Source of the DNA: G958296245 sp963664035
GTDB taxonomy: Bacteria; Chloroflexota; Dehalococcoidia; Lucifugimonadales; G958296245
Reading direction: 5' to 3'
NCBI GenBank assembly: GCA_963664035.2
Contig: OY760867.2
Coordinates: 3,410,001 to 3,474,000, forward strand
Length of the DNA stretch: 64,000 nucleotides
Made by a program: the position numbers and the translations under genes. A model generated the notes under the pieces. It was not told the origin of the DNA. It worked only from the letters and a program-made list of their open reading frames with translations, and searched no databases. Below are positions 57,964-64,000 of this stretch, piece by piece (the first letter of the stretch is position 1; each line of letters opens with the position of its first letter).

Positions 57964-58634
57964 TGGAATACGAGATCGAGGCGCAGCCCAGCTACAGCCT
58001 ACTCGAAGTGACCCTCGACCCCGGCGAGCAGATCGTCGCCGAGGCGGGCGCCATGACGTGGATGGACGCGAATGTGAACGTCGAGACTTCCGTGCGCGGC
58101 GGACTGCTCTCAGGCGTCAAGCGGACCATACTGAGCGGGGAGAGCTTCTTCCAGAACACCTACACGGCCCGCGAAACGCCCGCCACCGTCGGCTTCGGAC
58201 CCGGCCAGCCGGGGGACATCTGCGTCTACGAGCTGGACGGCGAGCTACTGCTGGAGCGCGGGGCCTACCTGGCCTCGACGGCCGGCATCGATACGAACGC
58301 CGACTTCCAGGGGCTCCGGGGGCTATTCAACGAGGGGCTGTTCGTGCTCAAGCTATCGGGCAGCGGGCTGCTCTTCTTCAACGCCTACGGCGACGTCGAG
58401 GAGATCGAGGTAGACGGCTCGTACGTGATCGACAACGGCCACGCCGTCGCGTGGGAGCCCTCGCTCGAGTACCGGCTGACCCGCGCCGGGCGCATCCGGT
58501 CCTTCCTGTTCTCAGACCAGATCATCATGGAGTTCTCCGGGCGAGGCAAGCTGTGGGTACAGTCTCGCAACCCCCGCTCCCTGGCAGACTGGCTACACCC
58601 CTTCCGCCCCGTCCAGTCCAACTCCGACAACTGA
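57963..58634 (+). CDS. AIM24/TIGR00266-family protein, tandem copy 3
   Basis: 223 residues from the ATG that shares its A with the previous stop codon (TGATG), so probably translated by re-initiation. LDPGEQIVAEAGAMTWMDANVNV, TILSGESFFQNTYTARETPATVGF and DGSYVIDNGHAVAWEPSLEYRLT are typical of the family. Closest to copy 1. Confidence 0.88.
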   Translation: MEYEIEAQPSYSLLEVTLDPGEQIVAEAGAMTWMDANVNVETSVRGGLLSGVKRTILSGESFFQNTYTARETPATVGFGPGQPGDICVYELDGELLLERGAYLASTAGIDTNADFQGLRGLFNEGLFVLKLSGSGLLFFNAYGDVEEIEVDGSYVIDNGHAVAWEPSLEYRLTRAGRIRSFLFSDQIIMEFSGRGKLWVQSRNPRSLADWLHPFRPVQSNSDN

Positions 58635-58810
58635 CCGGCGCGCCCTCGAGGCAAGCTCGCGCTTCTGGCCGCGTCTCCGCCGGCGTATGGAGTGGCCCCT
58701 GCGCTTGCCCGCTCGGAGTATAGGTGCTAGCCTTGCCCTCGGCGCGGCGTCATGGCCATCCCGGACCGGCCGGACGCAGCCGCGTATCCTACGACAGGAC
58801 CCGTGCCGAC

Positions 58811-60217
58811 ATGAGCGACGATATAGTCTTCGCACCCGCTACCGAGATTGCCGAGCGCATCCGCAGCAAGTCCGTCTCGCCGACGGAGGTTATGGAGGCG
58901 CACCTCGCCCGCATCGACGGCGTCAACCCCAGGCTCAACGCCATCGTGACGCCAGACGAGACGGCGATGGACCAGGCCCGCGAGGCGGAGGGCGCGCTGA
59001 TGCGCGGCGAGCTTCGGGGCCCGCTGCACGGCGTCCCGTTCACCGCCAAGGACTCGGTGGACGTGGCCGGCCTCCGCACCACGCGCGGGTCGAGGTTCTA
59101 CGAGGACCACGTTCCCGACGCCGACGCGGTGGTGATGACCCGCATCAGGGACGCCGGCGGCGTCTTCCTGGGGCACACGAACGTGCCGGAGTTCGTATTC
59201 TGGTTCGAGACGGACAACGCGGTCTTCGGCAGGACGGAGAACCCGTGGAAGCACGGGCGGACCGTCGGCGGCTCCAGCGGCGGCGAGGCGGCAGCGCTGT
59301 CCGCCGGCATGTCGCCGTTGGGAATCGGCAGCGACGTGGGGTGCTCGATCCGCCTGCCGGCGGCCTACTGCGGGATCGTGGGACTGAAGCCGACGCACGG
59401 GCGCGTGCCGCTGACCGGCCACTGGCCCGACTCGATCCTGCGCTTCATGCACGTGGGGCCTATGGCGCGCACCGTCAAGGACGTGGCGGTCGCGCTCTCC
59501 CTGCTCTCCGGGCCCGACGGCCTCGACCCCTACGCGATGCCGGTGCCCGTGCCGGCGTTCGACAGGCTGGACGGGCCGATACGCGGGCTCAGGGTCGGCT
59601 GGTGCGCCGAGGGGCCGTTCGCCCCGGTGTCGAGGGAGATACAGGCCGCGGTCGAAGGGGCGGCGTCCGCGCTGGAGGGGCTGGGATGCGAGGTGGATGA
59701 GGTGGCGCTGGAGGAGTGGGAGGAGCTACAGGGCCAGGACATCTCGCTTGCCCTCTACGGCGCGGAGGTGGGGCACGCGCTGGACCCGATGATCGCGGGC
59801 CGCCACGAGATGCTGTCGGCGCCTCTGCGCGCCAGGCTGATCGGCACCAGGCCATCGCAGGAGGAGTACCTGGACGCGCTCGACAAGTGCGAGCGGCTGC
59901 GCCGGGTGGCCGCCCGGTATTTTTCAGAACGCGACATCCTTCTCTGCCCCGCGAGCGTCGTGCCGGCCCACCCGTGCAGCGCCTCGGAGCTCGACGTGGA
60001 CGGGACCAAGGCGCCGCCCAGGAACGCGCTCAAGGCGCTGGTGCCGTTCGACCTGACGGGATCTCCGGCCATGTCGGTGCCGTTCGGCACGAGCCGAGAC
60101 GGGCTGCCGCTGGCGGTGCAGGTCGTCGCGCGACACTTCGACGAGGCCACCCAGCTACGGGTCGCCGCCGCTCTGGAGGCTGTCGACGGCGCCGGATACA
60201 AGCGGCCCCCGATCTAA
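58811..60217 (+). CDS. Amidase-signature enzyme
   Basis: 468 residues from ATG 58811. Catalytic Lys in GVPFTAKDSVDVAGLRT (about residue 80), cis-Ser in TVGGSSGGEAAALSAGM and nucleophile Ser in GSDVGCSIRLPAAYCGIVGLKPTHG (about 180). In the last motif the usual GG before Ser is GC, a small departure. It hydrolyses a C-N bond of an unknown amide. It is not GatA, which is encoded at 44582. Stands alone after the AIM24 operon. Confidence 0.9.
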   Translation: MSDDIVFAPATEIAERIRSKSVSPTEVMEAHLARIDGVNPRLNAIVTPDETAMDQAREAEGALMRGELRGPLHGVPFTAKDSVDVAGLRTTRGSRFYEDHVPDADAVVMTRIRDAGGVFLGHTNVPEFVFWFETDNAVFGRTENPWKHGRTVGGSSGGEAAALSAGMSPLGIGSDVGCSIRLPAAYCGIVGLKPTHGRVPLTGHWPDSILRFMHVGPMARTVKDVAVALSLLSGPDGLDPYAMPVPVPAFDRLDGPIRGLRVGWCAEGPFAPVSREIQAAVEGAASALEGLGCEVDEVALEEWEELQGQDISLALYGAEVGHALDPMIAGRHEMLSAPLRARLIGTRPSQEEYLDALDKCERLRRVAARYFSERDILLCPASVVPAHPCSASELDVDGTKAPPRNALKALVPFDLTGSPAMSVPFGTSRDGLPLAVQVVARHFDEATQLRVAAALEAVDGAGYKRPPI

Positions 60218-60296
60218 GAAACTATATCAAACTGGCGGCAACTGTCATCCACATGCTATATCGTCAATCGCCCAACGGGATTCACCCCCATCCTAA

Positions 60297-60317
60297 CCTT
60301 CCCCCTCAGGGGGAAGG
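60297..60317. terminator. Hairpin after the amidase gene (terminator-like)
   Basis: CCTTCCCCC-TCA-GGGGGAAGG, perfect 9-bp arms, 80 bases after the amidase stop and 39 bases before the next gene. Followed by GATTCT, no real T-run. Confidence 0.4.
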
Positions 60318-60355
60318 GATTCTAAGATAGTCTCTAGGAAGACGAGGAGACGACT

Positions 60356-61468
60356 ATGACCGGAGCGGGCGCGCCCAACATCGCGGGGAAGGTCATGACC
60401 GTGCTGGGGCCCATCGACCCCGGGGACCTCGGCGTGACGCTGACGCACGAGCACATCTTCATCGACCTGCGCAAGACCCACCTGCCATACCGCAAGTTCG
60501 TCGTGGTGGACGGCAAGCTCGTCGCGGACCCGCCCGACGACGACTTTCCGGCGACCGAGCTGCACAAGTGGGAGGCCAAGCTCGACCTCGGCAACATGCA
60601 CCTGGCGCGAAATGTCGCCCCGATCTCGGACAACTACTTCCTCGACGACGAGGACCTCGCGGTGCGCGAGGTGGCGGAGTACAGGCGGCACGGCGGCGAC
60701 TCGATCGTCGAGATGACCAGCATCGGCAGCAAGCGGGACCCCGAGGCGCTGCGGCGCGTCTCCGAGAAGACGGGCGTCCACATCGTCATGGGCACGGCGT
60801 ACTACCAGAGGGTGTACCACCCGGACGACATGGACTCGCGGACCGTGGAGCAGCTAACGGATGTGATCGTGCGCGACGTGACCGCGGGCGCGCGGGACAC
60901 GGGGGTGCGTTCCGGCATCGTGGGCGAGGTGGGCATCAACGGCGGCCCGCTGACGGACAACGAGCTCAAGAGCATGCGCGCCGCCGCGCGGGCCGCGAGG
61001 CTCACCGGCGCGCCGGTCTGCATCCACCTCGGCGGCGTGGGTATGGAAAAACACCGCATGTTGGACATCGCCGCCGACGAGGGCGTCGAGCTCGAGCGGG
61101 TCATCATGGGCCACTGCGACGAGCTGGTACACGACATGCCCCTGCTCTACGAGCTCCTGGAGCGCGGCGTCTACACCGCCTTCGACAACCTGGGCCGCGA
61201 GCCGGAGGTCGTGACCCCGAGCCGGACGGCCCTGATCGCGCAGGCGATACCGGGCATCATAGAGGCCGGCTACGCCGACCGCCTGCTCATCTCGCAGGAC
61301 GTATGCTGGAAGATGCACCTGAAGGCATACGGCGGCCTCGGCTACTCCTTCCTGCTGGAGCGGTTCATCCCGGGGCTGAAGACGCTGGGCGTGACCGACT
61401 CGCAGGTAAACACGATCATGGTCGAGAACCCCCGGCGCATCCTGGCGTTCACGGAGCCGCAAGACTAG
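60356..61468 (+). CDS. Phosphotriesterase-family hydrolase
   Basis: 370 residues of the amidohydrolase-superfamily PTE group. Metal ligands are in LGVTLTHEHIFIDL (HxH, about residues 23-36), GIVGEVGINGG (here a Glu bridges the metals, as in the E. coli homologue Php, where other members have carboxylated Lys), the His of APVCIHLGG, MGHCDE and the Asp of LISQDVCWK (about 307-315). Likely acts on lactones or phosphoesters; substrate unknown. An MFS transporter gene follows 30 bases later. Confidence 0.9.
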   Translation: MTGAGAPNIAGKVMTVLGPIDPGDLGVTLTHEHIFIDLRKTHLPYRKFVVVDGKLVADPPDDDFPATELHKWEAKLDLGNMHLARNVAPISDNYFLDDEDLAVREVAEYRRHGGDSIVEMTSIGSKRDPEALRRVSEKTGVHIVMGTAYYQRVYHPDDMDSRTVEQLTDVIVRDVTAGARDTGVRSGIVGEVGINGGPLTDNELKSMRAAARAARLTGAPVCIHLGGVGMEKHRMLDIAADEGVELERVIMGHCDELVHDMPLLYELLERGVYTAFDNLGREPEVVTPSRTALIAQAIPGIIEAGYADRLLISQDVCWKMHLKAYGGLGYSFLLERFIPGLKTLGVTDSQVNTIMVENPRRILAFTEPQD

Positions 61469-61498
61469 CGCCGCCCACCCTATGGCAGACACCCGCTG

Positions 61499-62806
61499 AT
61501 GCCATCCGGAGACCCTCCGCAACGGGCAGGGTACAGGCCCTGGTCCGTCTTCAACCACCGCGACTTCAACATCCTGCTCGGGAGCGGAGTGGCGATGGTG
61601 GTCAGCCACTCGCTGACCACGCTGATCAGCGCGCAGTGGCTATACGAGGAGACCGGCTCTGCGGCGCAGCTTGGGCTACTCGGGGCTGTACACCTGGTGC
61701 AGATGCCCATCGCGCTGTACGGCGGCACGCTGGCCGACAGCGTGGACCGCAAGAAGCTGATGACCCTGACGCAGGGCGTCTCCTTCGCCGTGCTGCTGGC
61801 TCTGACGGCGCTGGCCGCGCTGGACCGGCTCGCGCCCTGGCACATCTTCGCCGCGACGGGGGCGTCGGGGGTCGTGGGGCTGCTGGGAGGCTCGGCGCGG
61901 CCGGCGATGCTGCCGCGCGTCGTCCCCAGGCCGCTGCTGATCAACGGCGTGACTACCCAGAACGTCACCTTCCAGATCGCCGCGGTGGGGGCGCCGTTCA
62001 TCTTCTGGCAGATGTTCGAGACATTCGGGGTCACGGTATCGTTCGCCGCGTCGACGGCCATCGCGCTCGCGGCCGCCGCCGCCCCCAGCATGCTCAGGGC
62101 GCCCGGGAAGGCGGAGGGCGGGTCGGCGCTGGCCCCGCTCAAGTCGCTGAAGGAGGGCTACGGCTTCGTCATGGGCCACCAGCTACTGCCGGGGCTGTTC
62201 CTGCTCGACATAGGCGTAACCGTCGTCAGCTTCTACCGGATGCTATTCCCCGTCTTCGCCGACCACCTCTACGGGCTTGGGGCGTCGGGCACCGGGATGC
62301 TCAGCGCCGCCAACTCCATCGGCGCGATACTGGGGAGCTCCATCGTGTTTCTCACCGACAGGTTCGCGCGCAAGGGGATGCTGGTGCTGGCAGCCACGCT
62401 GGTCTACGCCTTCCTGCTGTTCGCCTTCGGGCTGAACCAGGTATTCGTGCTCGGCCTCGTCATCGTCGCGTCCCTGGGAGCGACCGACTCGATAGGACAG
62501 ACGATGAGGCAGGCCGTCGCGCAGCTGACCACGCCGGACAAGCTCCTCGGCAGGGCGAGCAGCGCGCATTCGTTCTCGGCGATGGCGGCGAACAACCTGG
62601 GCCAGATCGAGGTGGGCCTGCTCTCGGCGGCCATCGGCGCCGGGCTAACGATGGTGGTGGGCGGCGCCGTATCGGTGGCGGCGGTGGCCGCCATCTGGTG
62701 GCTGGTGCCGGGCATACGGCGCTACAGGTACGACCCGGACGACCCCTTCGGCCGGAGCGAACCCGACCGCGGCGAGCGCAAGGCAGGCGGCGCTCCGGGC
62801 GGGTGA
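61499..62806 (+). CDS. MFS transporter (EntS-like/MFS_3)
   Basis: 435 residues with about twelve membrane segments. The A-motif-like loop GGTLADSVDRKKLMTLTQG (about residues 76-94) and its C-half counterpart LTDRFARKGMLVLA match the major facilitator superfamily. The N-terminus WSVFNHRDFNILLGSG is typical of the MFS_3 exporter group. Exports a small organic compound; identity unknown. Lies 30 bases after the phosphotriesterase-family gene, so the two may be co-transcribed. Confidence 0.9.
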   Translation: MPSGDPPQRAGYRPWSVFNHRDFNILLGSGVAMVVSHSLTTLISAQWLYEETGSAAQLGLLGAVHLVQMPIALYGGTLADSVDRKKLMTLTQGVSFAVLLALTALAALDRLAPWHIFAATGASGVVGLLGGSARPAMLPRVVPRPLLINGVTTQNVTFQIAAVGAPFIFWQMFETFGVTVSFAASTAIALAAAAAPSMLRAPGKAEGGSALAPLKSLKEGYGFVMGHQLLPGLFLLDIGVTVVSFYRMLFPVFADHLYGLGASGTGMLSAANSIGAILGSSIVFLTDRFARKGMLVLAATLVYAFLLFAFGLNQVFVLGLVIVASLGATDSIGQTMRQAVAQLTTPDKLLGRASSAHSFSAMAANNLGQIEVGLLSAAIGAGLTMVVGGAVSVAAVAAIWWLVPGIRRYRYDPDDPFGRSEPDRGERKAGGAPGG

Positions 62807-62888
62807 TGGTAGAATCTGCCGTACCAACAGTTGGCGCTGGAGGACTTCGAGGACGGCAAGCCACACGGATGGCGAGGGAAAAGATGCG

Positions 62889-64000
62889 ATGAGTAGTGAC
62901 ATCGAGTTAGGTCTAGTCGTGTTATGCGTGTTCCTGTCTGCCTTCTTCTCCAGCTCGGAGGCGGCCTTCCTTTCGGTACAGAGGACCGCCAGGCTTGCCC
63001 ACCTTGTCAAGGAAGGTGTGCCTGCGGCGCGCCGGGTGTCGCGCATGCTCGATGAGCCGGGCCGGCTCCTCTCGACCATCCTCCTTGGGAATAACCTGGT
63101 CAACGTAGCCTTCACGGCGCTCGTCACCGCCCTGGTGCTGGACGCCATCGCCGACGAAGGCACGGGGATCGTGGTCGCGACGGTGATCGGCACAGTGGTG
63201 CTGCTGATCTTCGGGGAAATACTACCGAAGACGGCGGCGCTCCGGTTCCCGATGGGGACGGCGATGACCTTCACGCGCCCCCTGAGGGTCGTCGAGCTGC
63301 TCCTGTGGCCTCTCGTGGTCGTGCTGCAATGGGCTACCCGGATTGCCGAGATAGGCAAAAGCGACAGCGACGAAAGTCCGTACGTCACTGAGGAAGAGGT
63401 GCGGACGCTGATCGACATCGGCGAAGAGGAGGGCGAGCTGGAGCCGAGCGAGGCGGACAGGCTGGACCGGGTGTTTCGGTTCGGAGACCGCCAGGTGCGC
63501 GAGGTGATGACCCCGCGCCCCGAGATCGTCTTCGTCGACAGGAGCGCCACTCTCGGGGAGTTCCTGGAAATCTACTCCGACCACTCCCACACCCGCTTCC
63601 CCGCGTACAAGGGCATGACCGAGGACATCGTCGGGATCTTCTCGGTCAAGGACATACTCAGGACCCTCTCCACCAGGAGCATCGGCCACGACGAGCCGAT
63701 TACTGACCTGATAAGGGACGTCTACTTCGTGCCGGAGACGCAGCGGATCGCCGACCTGTTCGAGGATATGCGCCATGGGGGCAACCAGATGGCCATCGTG
63801 ATCGACGAGTTCGGCGGCGTGGCCGGGCTGGTGACACTCAAGAGCCTGCTGGAGGAGGTCGTCGGGCGCATCGGGGAAGAGGGCGCGAGCCCCGAGGATG
63901 AGTACGAGGCCATAGGCAAGGACACCTTCCAGGTGGACGGCGGCATGAGCACGGAGGAGGCCGAGGAAGAGCTGGGCATAGACCTTCCCGACGGCGAATT
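62889..64000 (+). CDS. CNNM/CorC-type (hemolysin-family) membrane protein, 3'-truncated
   Basis: 370 codons before the window ends, from ATG 62889 (AGGGAAAA upstream). The DUF21/CNNM membrane domain covers about residues 1-150, with SAFFSSSEAAFLSVQRTRLAHL-like signature and FGEILPKTAALRFP. Then a CBS-pair region (REVMTPRPEIVFVDRSATLGEFL, about 190-320) and the beginning of the CorC_HlyC domain (DTFQVDGGMSTEEAEEELGI). Proteins of this kind take part in Mg2+/Co2+ efflux or homeostasis. Confidence 0.9.
   Translation, partial: MSSDIELGLVVLCVFLSAFFSSSEAAFLSVQRTARLAHLVKEGVPAARRVSRMLDEPGRLLSTILLGNNLVNVAFTALVTALVLDAIADEGTGIVVATVIGTVVLLIFGEILPKTAALRFPMGTAMTFTRPLRVVELLLWPLVVVLQWATRIAEIGKSDSDESPYVTEEEVRTLIDIGEEEGELEPSEADRLDRVFRFGDRQVREVMTPRPEIVFVDRSATLGEFLEIYSDHSHTRFPAYKGMTEDIVGIFSVKDILRTLSTRSIGHDEPITDLIRDVYFVPETQRIADLFEDMRHGGNQMAIVIDEFGGVAGLVTLKSLLEEVVGRIGEEGASPEDEYEAIGKDTFQVDGGMSTEEAEEELGIDLPDGE

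Noticed and set aside
58811..60217. A second gatA
   Set aside because: Amidase-signature residues are present, but there is no gat neighbour and the sequence differs strongly from the gatA at 44582.

Overview
This is a high-GC bacterial chromosome fragment, cut at both ends, with short operons on both strands and an unusually heavy load of mobile and repetitive DNA. The gene set suggests an environmental heterotroph of the Chloroflexota (SAR202 / Dehalococcoidia-like). It includes a form II CoxL-type molybdenum hydroxylase, Ldh_2 dehydrogenases, an LLM flavin oxidoreductase, a phosphotriesterase-family hydrolase, a CehA/McbA metallohydrolase, a PPK2 and many Uma2 proteins. That placement is an inference from gene content; there is no rRNA or other firm marker.

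Layout. 1-2370: two Ldh_2 dehydrogenases converge on a short-form 6-phosphogluconate dehydrogenase. 2.5-5.4 kb: two IS110-family elements in tandem. 5.4-9.7 kb: a HicB-like remnant, an SDR oxidoreductase, an IS1380-family element (copy A), a fragment of a second SDR gene and a 55-bp tandem repeat. 9.4-12.9 kb: a BrnA-like antitoxin and a nested composite in which IS630 sits inside the left inverted repeat of IS1380-like copy C. 12.96-14.2 kb: tRNA-Leu(GAG) and PPK2. 14.2-20.5 kb (minus strand): an operon of an alpha/beta hydrolase, a SelA-like PLP enzyme, a DUF3179 lipoprotein with an in-frame UGA that looks like selenocysteine, and a VanZ-like gene cleanly split by IS1380 copy B.

20.6-22.4 kb: a His/Cys-rich 65-residue peptide and a CDF zinc-type exporter with a His-rich N-terminus. 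23.2-32.3 kb: a Cox-like operon (2Fe-2S, molybdopterin and FAD subunits, MoxR/CoxD ATPase, CoxE-like VWA protein) carrying a DNA methyltransferase and a three-gene Uma2 array. 32.4-41.2 kb: an LVIVD-repeat lipoprotein, a CehA/McbA hydrolase, four more Uma2 genes with variable coiled-coil tails, a GT39-like membrane protein with an internal 159-bp tandem duplication, a G18 tract and a truncated second CehA gene. 41.3-46 kb: split D-glutamate cyclase-type genes, then gatC and gatA separated by a second IS630 copy.

46-50 kb: an LLM oxidoreductase-tal-pgi operon. 50-56.6 kb: MITE-like repeats, an orphan RHH antitoxin, a second SPPY methyltransferase, a family 5 solute-binding lipoprotein flanked by paralogous small membrane proteins, a cache-domain protein and a 17 x 17-bp minisatellite. 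56.6-64 kb: three tandem AIM24-family genes, an amidase, a phosphotriesterase-family protein, an MFS transporter and a truncated CNNM/CorC-type protein.

The most notable observations are the probable selenoprotein with its bSECIS-like hairpin, a conserved RNA leader that hides the ribosome-binding site in three IS1380-type copies, the Uma2 expansion, and the clean reconstructions of IS insertions in the VanZ gene, in gatC-gatA and in another IS.
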